Origin: Dromiciops gliroides
Lineage: Eukaryota; Chordata; Mammalia; Microbiotheria; Microbiotheriidae
DNA: 64,000 bases
Direction of reading: 5' to 3'
Assembly (NCBI RefSeq): GCF_019393635.1
Contig: NC_057862.1
Span: forward strand, 415,879,669-415,943,668
Position 1 is the first letter of the stretch, and every line of letters starts with the position of its first letter. The translations under genes were made by a program, and so were the position numbers. The notes under the pieces were generated by a model. It searched no databases. It was not told where the DNA came from and was given only the letters and a program-made list of their open reading frames with translations. Positions 50,735-64,000 of this stretch are shown one piece after another.

Positions 50735-51780
50735 CACAGACTCAGTTCAGTCAGTCAACAAATATTTATTAGATGCCAGGCACTACAAAGGGCTACATAT
50801 ATACAGAAAGGCAAAAGCCTGGTCCCTGTCATCAAGGAGCTCACAGTCTATGGGGGGAGACAACATGCAAGTAACTATGGACATTCAAGATATGTGATGG
50901 GCAGATGGGAGGCAGTTTAAGAGAGAAAGCATTGGCAGTGGTGAAGATCAAGAAAGATTTCCTGCAGAAGGCTAAATTTGATCTAAATCTTGAAGGAAAC
51001 CTGAGAAACAGGAGTCATCAGTGAAAGCTAGTTCTGGGCAGTCCCTGCAAAGACAGGGAAACAAGATTGGGTGATGTGCTCAAGAAGCTTCAAGCAGGCC
51101 AATGTAGCTGGCTCATGGAAAGCAAGAAATTGGGTGATGTGCAGGAAGGCTGGAAGGGTAGAAAGGAGCCAGGTTGTAAAGGATTTTAAATGCTAAATGT
51201 GGAATCACTAGAGCCTGTTGAATGAAGGTTGAGGGGAGTGACATGGTCAGACTCCCACTTTAGGAAAATCATATTGGCAGCTGAGTGGAGAACGGTGTGG
51301 AGGAGGAGGACCAATTGGAAAGCAATTCAGTAGTCCAGGCTTGAGGTAATGAGGCCTGGTGCTAAAGAGGCAGCAGTGTTAGTGAACAGAAGACAGCATG
51401 TATAAGAGATGTAGTGAAGGAAAAAACTACAAGACTTAACAATGGATTGATTGTGTGGGGTAGGTGAGGAATCAAAGATGACATCAAGGTTTCAAGTTCG
51501 AATGACTGGCAAAGATGGTGTTTCACATGACATTAACAGGAAAATTAGGAAGAAAGGATTTGAGGGGAAAGATAATTATATTGACTTTGCAATGCTTGTG
51601 GGACATCCAGTTCAAGATATCCAAAAGGCAATTGTTGTTAGGAGACTGGAGCTCAGGGAGAGATTAGGGCTGCAATCTGGGAATCATCCGCGTAGAGGTG
51701 ATGATTGAGCCCATGGAAGATTATGAGATTACCAAGCAAGATAGTAAGTACAGAGGGAGAAGAGGGGAAAATCCATTTAT
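50735..51780 (-). repeat. L2 LINE, antisense
   Basis: Long antisense copy: CAACAAATATTTATTAGATG, CATCAAGGAGCTCACAGTC, GTGACATGGTCAGACTCCC, GTGGGACATCCAGTTCAAG, GACTGGAGCTCAGGGAGAG. The 85-codon open frame at 51451-51708 is part of this repeat and not a gene. Confidence 0.82.
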
Positions 51781-51837
51781 ACCGTCATAGTAGAAATGAA
51801 ATGTTGTAACTTGTTTTTTTCAAAGAAATGGTTATAA

Positions 51838-51975
<138 letters not shown>

Positions 51976-53129
51976 TAAGTGTGAATAATCCTAGAGTTTT
52001 AGTGCATATGACATATTTTATGTGATAACAGTAAAGAAAGAATCAGTTGTGAGAATAAGCAGAAATTCACAAGTGCACACCACACTGCAGGGTTCTATAC
52101 TTTCATCTTTAGCCTCCTTCTTCTGACTTTTTTCACCTTTTCATTAAAGATCTCAAATCCATTTGGGAAAATTAATAACCAAAAGGAGACTCCCAAAGAT
52201 GTTTAGTAGTCTTACTTGGGGAATATAAACTTTAAGCTTGGATCTTAAAGCTATATATATTTTGTGTGATTTAATTATAATTTACCTCATTTGTTGGGCT
52301 CTTGTATATTGTAATTTACATAAAATTTATCAGCAATTTTCATTTGAGGGAATAATTATTTCACTTATTCTAATTCACCCTAATCACCCAAATTCTAGTC
52401 AATATAGAAAATATGCCTAAATCAGAAAACCTTTGACCTCCTTTTGAAAGAATAGACTGTATACCTAATTAAAGCAAGTCATTTAGTGTAAGCAAAGTCA
52501 TCCAATTTGTAATATCACATATAAAGGCACTTTATTAGTTCCAAAAAGCTGAAACTTTAGAGATCATAATTTGTTGCTTTATAAAGCCTTGAAGTTTAGA
52601 GGGTTTTTTTTTTAATTATGTATTGTTTAATAGCAAAGGTGCTGGAATTTGATAGAGAATGATTTAAAGGCCCTCCAGTATATCCAGATGTGACAGAGCC
52701 ATGATAACAAGAGCAACAAGGGTCTCATTGAAATCTCTTTTCTTTCAGTACAGGGTTGTATGTAGTATATATTTCTTTAACCCTGGTTTTGGTTTTGGTT
52801 TTGTAAATTCTTACTATCTATACTCACAGGTTCTATATTTGTGCCACTTTCCAAGAATATACATCCTATGAGTGTGGAGAAATTACTTCTAAGAATATGT
52901 AATCCTAAAAGCTCTTGATATATTGTCATGTCTTCAGTTGCCTTTATTTAGTTTTTTAATATATTTTGTTTTAAAGATTTGTTTGATTCGCCCAAGCAAA
53001 TTTAATTGTAGTTACTATGCAATTGAATAATCATTAAGAGTATTGAGATATTTTGAAGATGTTCTTTCAGGTCACAGAATCCCTTTTGAATATGTGAATT
53101 AGTTTCAAAAGTAGTGGCATCTCCACTTG

Positions 53130-53230
53130 CAGAACATAAACTCCCCGAGAGCAGAGATTGTTTGATTTTTGTCTTTGTATCCCTTCTCTTAGTACGGTGT
53201 TGGATCTTTTAATGTTCTGTAGATTGCATG
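53130..53230 (+). repeat. L2 3'-end fragment, sense
   Basis: AACTCCCCGAGAGCAGAGAT, TGTCTTTGTATCCCTTCTC. Confidence 0.55.
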
Positions 53231-54269
53231 CAATTTTTCATTTCCATGGGCAGCATAAATGCTTCCTTGAGCAATCTACCAAAGGAAAATGCTTTTTTCA
53301 GACATATATATATTTTTTTAATTCTTGGAATTATAATAGGACTGAAAGAAATTCTTCTGTTTCTTATTATATCTTCCTTTCAAGCAAGGTCAACAGAACA
53401 TCACAGCCTTCAAAAAGTAGCCTTCTCCAATATCCTGTGTCATTCCCTTCCATTCTTTAATCAGTTAATATCATAAAGTTCCCAAATATAACTTTTAAAA
53501 GTTAGTCTTCAGTGTTATAACCTTGAATAAGCTTTACAATTATACTTTTTTAGCTTCCTTATCTTCATACTAAGTAATATCAGTTTTTTTCAAACTCTTC
53601 ACATGGATCTTCTTTTCCCAGCCTTTTACTATGTGAGTTTCCTCTTAGCACTGCCCCCTCTATACATTCTTCATTTGCGGAGCTCAAGACTAGACACAGC
53701 TCACAGGATAGTTTTATCAGTTTCCAAAATAGCAAAAGTTTTAAAGGATTGCGACATGACTTCCTCTTTAGCCTTTAACTGATGTCAGGATTTTGAATTG
53801 TAGTCTCAAAGGTGACTTTGGAAGTCTCAGACTGATACAGAACTTTTGGACTTACTGAACAGTAATGCCAGCCCAGGGTGTGGTAGCATCGGAACTAGCC
53901 TTTTCCCCTGGGTCCCGGACCTATCTGGCTACCTGTTTGTTGTTTACTAAAACTAACTTTGTGCTTTTTCATCTATTTGTTGATTTTTAGTTGATGCAGT
54001 CCGACATCAACACATAAATCTTAGAATAAAAATTAGGACACATCAGGAATCCAGCTTTTAAGCAGTTAAGATTGCTTACGTGGTTCTTTTTTTTTCAGTG
54101 AAATAAGTGATCTTTATCAGAACAAAGCCATATGAGGCTTCAACCTCAGAAGCACCACACTGAATTACTAGTGGAATAAGTGCATAATGGTAAAAATCCT
54201 GGCAGTGCTCTTTCAAGTGGTATCTTAGTGGAGGTTTTGTGAAGAAGCAGGCAGACATTAAGGACAAAT

Positions 54270-54400
54270 CAATCAGGACAATATTTATTTAGCACCTGCT
54301 CTGTGCCAGACTGTATGATGCTCTGCAGATATTAGTACAAAGAATGAAACAATCCCTATTCACAGTGACTTTACAGAGAAATTGAGATTGCTAAAGCCTG
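54270..54400 (-). repeat. L2 3'-end fragment, antisense
   Basis: CAATATTTATTTAGCACCTG, CTCTGTGCCAGACTGTATGA. Confidence 0.55.
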
Positions 54401-55239
54401 TTGTTACTTAAAGTGAAAGTAGGAAATAACCTGACAGACATAGACTTGCTTGTTCTAGAAGTCCCCATTGTCTTCCTTTCATTCTCCATACCTTCTCTCT
54501 CCTGTTAGGTTTGTATTCAGTTTGATACTTTGACTAAAGGTAACTTGCCCCAAAGGGTAAAAGAGGGAATAGTGAATGGATTTAAGACAGATTTACATGT
54601 AAACTTTTCACTTTAAAGCAAAGTATCTACAAGTTATCACGTTTTATCTAAAAATTAAAAGCCATATTGGTAAATTATTAACTTTATCAGTTTGTATCTA
54701 TGATTGGACTTTAGGTGTAGTGTGCCTTCGTATCTTGGTATCTTAAAGGTGCAGCATACCTTCAAAATTGCCTTTTTCTCTAAAAGGTATGATACTAGGA
54801 GTTTTATAGAACAGTTCCAATAATATTTATCTCTGTTTCTACTACACTTAAAGGAAGTAAGGAACTTCTGTGTATTAAAGGAAGTTTATTATAAAAAGTA
54901 TCCCTATCCATAAAGATAAGTCATTTCCTAGTGAGGAGGGTGAGTGGAATGTGAGGATATAAAAGCCTTTATCTTCACAGGTTGTTTACATGGGAGAGTA
55001 ATAGATGCTAGGTCAACTTCCTATCCCCCAGTTATCTCCCTTTGAATTGCTTAGAATCAGAATATCTTTGAGAACAAATTCATTTAAAGTAAATTTTAGC
55101 TTTCAGAATTCTTTAAAGTGATAAGTGGTCTCATCTGACTAATGTAAAACTTTTAAGTAAAAAGTATGGACCTGGAACACAATTTATTGATCTTGTAGAT
55201 AATCATTTTGGTTAGAATTTGTCTACTTATTTCACTTAA

Positions 55240-55660
55240 ACTCAAACCCTGATAAGCTTCTTGGAGGTAGGGACTGTGTTTCATTTTCTTCAAATTTGTA
55301 TCCCTCGCAATTAGTGCAGTGTCTGGCCCATAGGAAGCACTTACTACATATATGATCTCTCCTTATCTGATCCTGGTTTTGTATTCACAAGTCTATGTGG
55401 CACAGAGTGATGATGAGATCTGTGAACTGCCAGTATAACTCCTGTAAAAGGTACAATCCAAGAGTGCCCCGGTTGTTGTAGGACCTTATGTGGCGGGAAC
55501 AATAAAGTCCATAGAGTGGATGTTGAATCCAAGAAGCATTTAAGGGCTTACTATGTGAAGGCCTGGTTGGTGGTGCTGGATGCTAGAAGAGGTAGAAGGA
55601 TAAAAAATGATACAGCCTGCCTCCAAGGAATTTATAATCTGGTTAGAGAGTAAACAAGTT
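55240..55660. repeat. Two opposed L2 3'-end fragments
   Basis: Sense end at about 55240-55350 (GGAGGTAGGGACTGTGTTTC, CAGTGTCTGGCCCATAGG) and antisense end at about 55515-55660 (GGGCTTACTATGTGAAGGCC, CCAAGGAATTTATAATC). Confidence 0.6.
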
Positions 55661-56044
55661 CATACTGAATTTGAGAATACAGGAGCTAGAGAACTAAGGA
55701 AATTAAGTTCTCTGGGCATAAGGATTAAGCTTAGTATATCAGCTTTAAAATAAGATTGATGACCAAATTTAAATAGAAAAAAAATTAAGATCGGCTTTTA
55801 AGGCTTATGTTGGTATTTAATTTTTTTCCCCACTTTATACTATTTGCATCTTATAAGGAATTAGGCATGCTATACACAGTACAAAACTTTTAGTTTTATA
55901 GCTAGGATTCTCACTTCCCAAGCAAAAAAAAAGCCTTTAATTATAGTTGTATTTTTTAAATGTTATGTTAATAATACAAATGTGGTAGTGTCTCAATAGA
56001 TTTCTCAGCTTATAGGGTAATTCCTAAAATGTGGGTATTGTTAG

Positions 56045-56210
56045 ATTTCAAAGGCTCACGGATTTAAAGATAGAAAGGGACTTTTGTGTGATCACCTTGT
56101 CCAACCTTCTTATTTTACACTGGAGGTAATAGACCCTCAGAGGTTAAATGATTTGAACTCAAGTTCTCTGAGTAGAAATCCAGTACTTTTTCCACTGTAA
56201 CAGCTTCAAG
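56045..56210 (-). repeat. MIR-type SINE, antisense
   Basis: GGGACTTTTGTGTGATCACC, CCCTCAGAGGTTAAATGATT, AGAAATCCAGTACTTTTTCC. Confidence 0.6.
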
Positions 56211-56304
56211 GTAGTTAAATAAATGAATATTGGGAGAGAGTATTATGAGTGATGAAGTATTTTAAATGAGTACCTTAAACTTTTCCTTTTAAAAATATGT
56301 TGTG

Positions 56305-56449
56305 GGGGGCAGCTAGGTGGCGTAGTGGCTAGAGCACCGGCCCTGGAGTCAGGAGGACCTGAGTTCAAATCTGGCCTCAGACACTTACTTACTAGCTGTG
56401 TGACCCTGGGCAAGTCACTTAACCCCAATTACCTCACTTAAAAAAAAAA
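56305..56449 (+). repeat. tRNA-derived SINE (type B), sense, intron
   Basis: TSD AAAATATGTTGTGG at about 56292 and 56446. Confidence 0.94.
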
Positions 56450-56645
56450 TATGTTGTGGTTTCTAAAATGTGACCTCCTTTATTAGTACATAAGACCTAA
56501 AGCAATACAAAGTTAAAAAGTTGGCTTCTTTCTCCAAAAGGCAACTCATGAGTCTGTTGTGGATACACTCCTGGGTGTATCCACCATTTTCTCCACACCT
56601 ACCTATACCCCTTACTGATTTGTCACCTTCCAGAAGAGTGGTTTA

Positions 56646-56784
56646 GGGGGCAGCTAGGTGACACAGTCCTAGATTCAGGAGGACCTGAGTTCAAATATGG
56701 CGTCAGACACTTGACCTTTAACTAGCTGTGTGACCCTGGGCAAGTCACTTAACCCTCATTGCCCTCCCCCCAAAAAAAAAAATT
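56646..56784 (+). repeat. tRNA-derived SINE (type A), sense, internal deletion
   Basis: Lacks the segment between ACACAGT and CCTAGATTCAGG, removing sequence between the A- and B-box. TSD AGAGTGGTTT at about 56635 and 56788. Confidence 0.93.
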
Positions 56785-57069
56785 AAAAGAGTGGTTTGTC
56801 CTTTTTAGGATAAACCCTTTGCTCCATTTTAATAGTTCAGTGGGCATGTTGGGGTATTTGTATGTATGTGTGTATGTACACACACAAACTTCTGTTACAC
56901 TCTAAAGAAAGGTTTTGTAAATGAATGGACATTATTGAATGCACATAAAGAATATTTCTTAAATACATTTACATTACATACTAATTTTATACCTCTTATA
57001 ACTCTAACATTTTGTTTTGAAAAATAGAAGGTTTCTTAACATGTAATTCCTCTAAGAATATAACCCATG

Positions 57070-57320
57070 GTCACAGAATGTCAAAGATTGGAAGTAACTT
57101 TAGAGATAGATAATCAATAGCCCAACACCCTCAATTTACTTAGAAGGAAACTGAGGCCCAGAGAGAGATTGTGATGTGCCTGAAATGACAGAGAATTATT
57201 AAGAGAAATGAAGCTAGAATCCCAGTTTCTAGATAGGGATGTTTATACCACATTACCATAGAGCTAGTCCATGGTGCTAAGACCTAGGCCTCCTAACTCC
57301 ACTACAGTGCTCTGCTGTCC
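57070..57320 (-). repeat. MIR-type SINE, antisense
   Basis: GGAAACTGAGGCCCAGAGAG, then a degraded tRNA part ending near 57320. Confidence 0.65.
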
Positions 57321-58110
57321 AGCTTCTATAGGAACAGTTCTCCATGGAATGGAATTTCTCAGATAGGAACAGAAGACTGTCAGTATCTGGTGATTCGTCC
57401 TGTTATTCATCCTTTTATTAATGATGTCCTGCTGCCGTCACCAGTTGGCCTCTAGGGGCATGCCGGCTAACTCTTCTCTCAAGCCTGCTTTCTGTATGCT
57501 CTTAGATAGAAGTTTATCTGGAATAGGCATTTAATAAATAACAGTTGTATGAAGCAATGAATAAAGAAATAATTTTAATTTTAATTCTGAACTTAAAGTA
57601 AAAATTTCAGAAAGAGTTCCTTCACCTAATAATTACAAAATAGTTTTTGGTGGTAAAGGGGCATTTTACAATGTACCTTTTATCTTATTTGAGCAGTATA
57701 TACTACTGTGATCCTACCATAATGCAATGAAATGCACTTTATGCAACAACATAGTGGCCTGCAGATTTATTGACTATGATGTCTCTCTGTAGATTACTGT
57801 ATCTAAAAGTAAAATGGTCTGCAACTAACAGAAATAAAAGATGATTACAGGTTCATGAGCCAAAGATAATTTTGGTGGCCAAGAATTCAGAATATTAGTT
57901 TTACGCATTTTACTTTATTATTAAGGCTTATGAGAACTTAAGGTAAGTCTTTTAGAAAAAAAAAACAAACTATGAAATTTTCTTTCACTGATACTACAAG
58001 CATTTAGCTTTGAACCTAGAACTATAGTTCACATAAACTTTCCAGAAAAATGTATCTACTACTGGATGTTATTGTAGAAACCACCTATATAGAACCATGC
58101 CATCTTTTGG

Positions 58111-58250
58111 GGGGGGGGGGGACTGAGGGTTAAGTGACTTGCCCAAGGTCACATACCTAGTAAGTGTCAAGTGTCTGCAGCCAGATTTGAACTGAGGTCC
58201 TCCTGAATCCAGGGCTGGTGCTTTATCCACTGAGCTACCTATCTGTCCCC
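58111..58250 (-). repeat. tRNA-derived SINE (type A), antisense, intron
   Basis: TSD CCATGCCATCTT at about 58097 and 58250; the tail is a G-run. Confidence 0.92.
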
Positions 58251-58544
58251 CATGCCATCTTATTTTTTATTTTAACATGCAGTAGTAAATACTGAAAAGC
58301 AAACAAGTTCTGTCCCTGACTCATTTTCTTGTTTTGTATACATTTCTCTCTGCATCAGTGTCACTGACAGTTTGTGCTGTTTTACTTAGGGATGAGTACC
58401 AATTAGTAAACAGATTTGTCTGTTAAGTACTGAACAGAAATGTATTATTAAAGTAGCTTTCTCAAATATTTAGCTGTAAATTGGAGGTTTATTGATTTGT
58501 GCAACAACAAAAGAGAGAATAGATGATTTTTAAAAAAAAAAGGC

Positions 58545-59035
58545 TTTACAACAGTTCTTGAGATCATGGGGGATCACCAAGACTGTTTCAGGGAGTCCAC
58601 AAGTTTAAAATCATTTTCATAATACTGAGACATTATTTACTAACTTTAAATACTCCTCTCTTTTCCAGCTACATGCTGGAAATCCATGCTGGATTTTCTT
58701 CACATACTTCAACAAAAATTGATGCAGAAGCAGATAAAAGACTCCTGCTTTCTTCAATTAAGCCATACATTAAAGGGATTTGCATAAATTTATAAAACAG
58801 TGTCACTCTTCTCACTGAAGTTTTTCAGTAGTTATTTTTAATTTTTGTGTTAACATGTAATGGATTTGTTGTTCTAAATGAACATTTTAACATTTTTATC
58901 AGCTTTATTTTGTAATGCAATAGATGTAGCTATAACCTTATAAACAAAAGCTCTTCGGAGTGCTTCATAATTTTTAAGAGTATAAAGAACTGCTACTTTA
59001 GAGTTGGGAACTGCTACTTTAGAGGTTTAGATTGT
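58545..59035 (+). mobile_element. hAT-like DNA transposon remnant in ZNF507 intron
   Basis: It contains segments I recognise from a widespread mammalian hAT-type element (Zaphod/Tip100 group, name from memory): CAAGACTGTTTCAGGGAGTC near 58579, TTTTCATAATACTGAGACA near 58613, GATGCAGAAGCAGATAAAAG near 58721, and ACAAAAGCTCTTCGGAGTGC then TTTTTAAGAGTATAAAG near 58945-58987. The stretch at 58721-58795 is still open (transposase C-terminal remnant with SSIKPYIKGIC). Terminal repeats are not intact. It could not move. Confidence 0.6.
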
Positions 59036-59373
59036 TAAATTAAAATGCCAAATTTTATAAAATAAAAATTCTCAAAACTTCTATGGGCCAAGCTGCTGTT
59101 TTAGTTGTATTTGGCTATTTTAAATATAACTGAAAGCCAGTCTGAGGAGTATTTCCTTCCTTTGTTTAGGGGCAAAGGGATGTTTTCGTCTTATTAATGA
59201 CTCAGTCAAGATTGTGAATAGGTAACTTTTTAGAAATGTTAAACCTAGTTATGTTCCGCTAGAGTAATAGGAAATTGTTAGCTTTATTCTTCAAAGTTAT
59301 ACCTAAGTCTGACTCTAAGAGGTACTCTAAGTTCTGTATTATTTCTCTAAATTGCACTGAAAAAGCATTTTGA

Positions 59374-59583
<210 letters not shown>

Positions 59584-59619
59584 TGAATCAAAAGATTCAT
59601 TCCCAACCAATTATTTTAA

Positions 59620-60027
<408 letters not shown>

Positions 60028-63000
60028 TTGGAATAATTTTCCTAGCAGCAGCTCTACCTTCATTAATGTCAACTGAGGTACTAGATAAAGAGGAAATTAC
60101 TTGTGTGATATTTGTGTAAATGGCAAATGTGACTTTGGTGAACTAAATCCCTATTGCAGTAAGAGAAGGAACTCAAAATGCACAGTACTTAACAAAGAAT
60201 AAATACTCCTAGTTATGGGGAGCAAATGGGAAAGAAACAAAGAAGTTTGTATCCACCCTGTGTTCCTCCATCTTGTGCCAAATATTTGCATTTCCAGATG
60301 CCTATTCTAAACCTGAACAAAGGAGTTAATATAAAGTGTTTTCAGGAACCATTATAGTAAAACTATCTCCTTTATTTTAGGTAAAGGTTATTTGTCCTTC
60401 TTTCCAACTGTTGGCATAACAACTCTTGGGATAGAGCAGAATTAACCTAAGAAAACTAGGTCTGTTCAGTGTTACTGAGGAGGACAGGATCAGAAGGGAA
60501 AGAAAGGATGACAAGTGGACTTTGGGACAAGAGAGTTTTCAGAGAGTCTTATTGACTATCTTTGAAGTATGAATTTGGAATCCCATACTGAACTTAAAGG
60601 AAATAGTCATCCAGTCAAGCTTGGCATAAATAGGATTTGACCCTATTTTTACAAACACAGACCAGCCACCTCTGTATTCAAGTATGGTTTGCAAGTAGAC
60701 ATTTTAAAAATATCTTTTCATTTATATGTATGGGATCATTTTTAAGGGGGATATGGGAGAAATAATCAGGAAATCATCCAAAAAAATTAGAAATCCAGTT
60801 TCATGGAAATGGTAACTATAAAAATACAGGCCTCATGTTGCCACTAAAAAGCTGTTTGAGTGATACCTAGTGCACTGTAGTTTTCTAAGTAAATGAAGAC
60901 ATTCAACCCCATCTCCCAAGTAAAAGCAAGCATGCCACCAGATAAAGGCTTACTAAAACTTTAAATATGAAGAAATTCATTTGTTGATCGCAAAACCATT
61001 TTTCTGATAGTTTGTCACCATCTTTAATTGAGTGAGAAAGTATGTGATAGTTTTTCCTTGATAAATGGTTTCTCTTTAAATCATTTCAGAAAGAATGAGA
61101 AATCTGATGGCACTTAAAATGAAGATTTGTGTTGTGGGGATATTTTTTATCTGTAAAGTTTATGAACCTGATGTTTTAATATTCACCTGCAAAAGTAGGA
61201 TAATAAGCATAAGTGCTATATCCTGAAAAATTCAGATCACCTATAAAAGTTTAAGTAACAAACAGGGTTTAATAGTCTTCAAGAATATATCTTACCTAAG
61301 AAAAATCTAGAAAGTTCTGTGAGGGAATAATGAAGAGCAGATTTTTTTTTAAAGGCAGTTGCCTCAAAACCTGCTATCACATAGGTGCAATTCTCCCTTC
61401 TGGTTTTTCACAAGTTACAAGTTTTGTGTAAGACACTTTATTGTAATGTATTTCAAAGAGTAATAGTAAGAGCGATTTTTCTTTTGTATTTATTATCACG
61501 TATTTATGTGTAATTTCTGTTACAGAAATAAGCTGTAACTCCCGATCTGAAAGGCTGGTGTACACCCAGTGCACCATGTTCACGGTGCTATTTCTGCATT
61601 TCCTTTCTAATATCCTCCTGATCAAAGACTGTGATGTTGGGCAACGTAGAGTTTGTCAGGGGTGTTGTCTATACACTTCTTACTTGAGGTAGCAGAATAA
61701 GCTCCAAAATCTATAGAATGGAACTAAAATTTTAAGATATCCTTATGGAATACTTTAAGTTATAGCACAACCTAATTCGTGTTTCTTACATTATAATTTG
61801 ACAATGACTTAGGTTCCACATGCATTAGCGTGTTAAATAAAATTAAGATTTTGCAGCAATGTCATAGAGCTCATTAATTAGAATTGCCTTTTACCCTTTT
61901 ATTGAATTTAAGTACACTTATGAGATTTTTTTTTTAAACCATTTGTATTTACTAATTATATCACTGAACCCAATGGAGTAACAAAAGAATTTTGCATTTT
62001 CATATTCTCATCTTTCAGAATCAAAACGCAGCATAATAAATTTTGAATCAGAGTTAAATATTTTCAATGGTACCATTGTCAGCACTGATATTGTGGGCCA
62101 CATTTTCATTTCCAGTCATTTCTTTAAAATTAGAGGATATGAAACTTGGTTTTTTTCAGGTGTAGAAAGTAGGATTGCTGAAAATGGACAACCTTAAGGA
62201 ATTCCTGTGTTAAATATGCGGCATAGAAATACATTTTCATGGTTCCCATTTTATATAATTATTTTGGAGGGAAATGCCCTGGTAATCCCTCCTTCCCCAT
62301 CTATGAAAAAATATGTGTGTTTGTGTGTATATATATATATTTTTTTAATTTGCCTATTTTTGGTGCCCTCAAACCAATTCTATTGATTGTTCCTTACATT
62401 TTTCACATGGGATCATGAATTTCAAAATTGTCACAGGTAATAGAAAGTGAAGGCCACAAAAATAGTCATCAATCAAGGCCCATGATTTGATTCCGCAGTT
62501 TTACTTTCCCATTATTTTGTGATATGCCTGAGGTTAATACTGTGTCAACCCAAATAATAGAATACTTTAAAAATGAAAAAGTATTCTAAATATTCAAATG
62601 TCACGACTAATTTCAACATAATTAAACATCAAAATAATGAATAAGTAGGAAACCCCTTTCTAAGAAAGGAAGAGATTAGTGATTTCATTAGTACAAGATC
62701 TTTCTTCATATAAAATTTAAGAACGCTTTACACGTGTAAGATTTCCATAATTGATCCTGAAAGCAATTTTTTAAAGACATTTCTTGGGTGAAACATGTAA
62801 TAATAATATAAACAATAGTGTTATATTATTTCTCTGATGGTCCAGAGTCCTTTTTGTGTCAGCGCATCAACAACCAGAAAATTACTAATACTACACTATA
62901 CTTGAGCCTTACATTTTCAGTTCTCTGGCCAGCCAATTTAATTTAGTGACACTCACTGTAACCTTTGTTCTAAATACATTAATCCTGTTTGAGATAGAAA

Positions 63001-63625
63001 AAAAAATCATTCCAAAACCACTTAAGAGTTGTCTGTACTAGTGAAGCAAAGTAGTGGGTCCCTATGTTTATGTTTCATCCTACAATGTACTTGGATTGAC
63101 AAGTAAGAGCAAACTCCTGTCTGAAGATTCATAGATTTTTTTTCAATTTTCACAAGCACTTATTTAATCATTAATCCTTAAAAATGTACAGCAGGTGCTC
63201 AAAGTAATGTTATGTAAAATATATTTAATAGAAATTTGGGTTTAATATTCATGGACATGGATATATGTATTTTTTTAAGAAATAAGCATTGTATAACACT
63301 ATGGCACTGCTTTTATAGCCAAAGCATTACAATCTTTAGAAAACTGACATGCAAAGACTACAGTTAACTTTAACACTGTATCTTATTAAAATAGGATGAT
63401 CTGCATTTTATAAAATTATCCAGCACATTAAGCTGCATGCCTTAAAGCCTAAAATTCTAGGATTGTGTTCATGATGGAACAGAACAATGAAGCAAATTCA
63501 ACAATGCTTCCTTAACTACCTTCTGAAATACTGTATGATGTTAGAATAATTTATTTTGCTTTACAGTTTGTCTTGTATTGACTTTAATATTGTATTTTGG
63601 TAATAAACTTTTTGTTAAAAATATT
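60028..63625 (+). other. ZNF507: ZNF507 3' UTR
   Basis: About 3.6 kb follow the stop codon with no repeat of the SINE or L1 classes that fill the rest of the window, which is typical of a constrained 3' UTR. Internal AATAAA matches near 60199 and 61835 could give shorter forms. It is AT-rich with several ATTTA pentamers and a TG/TA-rich tract near 62315-62341. The end is set by the signal at 63602. Confidence 0.75.
63602..63607 (+). terminator. ZNF507: Distal poly(A) signal AATAAA of ZNF507
   Basis: Canonical hexamer followed about 20-30 bp later by a T/GT-rich stretch (ATATTGTCTTTATTG). It is the last good signal before the SINE at 63849, so cleavage is expected near 63625. Confidence 0.7.
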
Positions 63626-63848
63626 GTCTTTATTGAATTAATCTTCCCTTGGAAATGTTAATTTGGGACCAATATTTACACAATTGTGAAACACCTTCCA
63701 AAGGTTAAATGGCCAGAGAGTCATCAGTGTTCATTAAGTTTAACTACATTAAATTCTATTAAACAGAAAAATGAACTCACCTGACAAAAAGCATATGAGC
63801 TTTTCAAGGCAAATAATTTTAGAATTTTTCTTCAAAAAATACTTGACT
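63626..63848. other. Intergenic gap after ZNF507
   Basis: Short AT-rich stretch between the poly(A) site and the SINE; nothing recognised. Confidence 0.4.
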
Positions 63849-64000
63849 GGGGGCAGCTAGGTGGCAGAGTGGATAGAGCACCGGCCCTGGAGTCAGGAGT
63901 ACCTGAGTTCAAATCCGGCCTCAGACACTTAACACTTACTAGCTGTGTGACCCTGGGCAAGTCACTTAACCCCAATTGCCTCACAAAAAAAAAAAAACAA
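63849..64000 (+). repeat. tRNA-derived SINE (type B), sense, at window end
   Basis: Complete body GGGGCAGCTAGGTGGC to CCCCAATTGCCTCAC, with the A-tail running to the window edge. It lies about 220 bp beyond the ZNF507 poly(A) site. Confidence 0.95.

Noticed and set aside
51451..51708. 85-codon + strand frame
   Set aside because: It lies entirely in the antisense L2 at 50735-51780.
58669..58795. The 42-codon open frame as a conserved native ZNF507 exon
   Set aside because: The sequence belongs to a hAT-like transposon remnant; kept only as a possible exonisation.

Overview
This window is mammalian nuclear DNA, almost certainly from a marsupial. The main evidence is about 39 copies of one tRNA-derived SINE whose sense copies begin with GGGGCAGCTAGGTGGC and end in a LINE-like tail. 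This is the SINE that dominates marsupial genomes (the SINE1/WSINE1 group). Remnants of marsupial-type L1 and half-L1, L2 and MIR surround it. An Australian (dasyurid-like) species seems slightly more likely than an opossum, but that is inference. There is no bacterial or organellar signal.

One protein-coding gene can be supported: ZNF507, on the + strand. Its CpG-island promoter lies at about 34.3-35.6 kb. A non-coding first exon ends at 34997, and a second 5' UTR exon is possible at 39714-39830. Five coding exons (42554-44691, 46643-46760, 51860-51974, 59397-59531 and 59658-60027) join without a frame break into a 956-residue protein with nine C2H2 zinc fingers. A 3' UTR of about 3.6 kb ends just after an AATAAA at 63602. 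Reading frame, finger spacing, splice consensus and overall length all agree with the mammalian gene (human about 953 residues, from memory).

Region by region: 0-34 kb is intergenic and heavily layered with retroelements. It holds an L2 fragment (0.15-0.95 kb), a solo-LTR-like element (2.1-2.7 kb), antisense L1 (6.7-9.8 kb), and an antisense half-L1/L1 complex with nested SINEs, a 651-bp tandem duplication and a 514-bp retroposed insert (10.2-16.4 kb). It also holds a sense LTR (16.4-17.1 kb), L2 and L1 ORF2 remnants (18.7-27.6 kb), and a second half-L1 carrying a solo LTR with 4-bp target duplications (29.1-31.4 kb). The 34-64 kb part is the ZNF507 transcription unit, whose introns carry fewer SINEs, some L2/MIR and one hAT-like DNA transposon. 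The window ends inside another SINE.

SINE labels used below. Type A sense copies have GATTCAGG and end TTAACCCTCATTGCCC. Type B sense copies have GAGTCAGG and end TTAACCCCAATTGCCTCAC. TSD means target-site duplication. All repeat family names come from recognition by eye, without a library search. I found no new protein system; the most interesting signals are structural events in the repeats.
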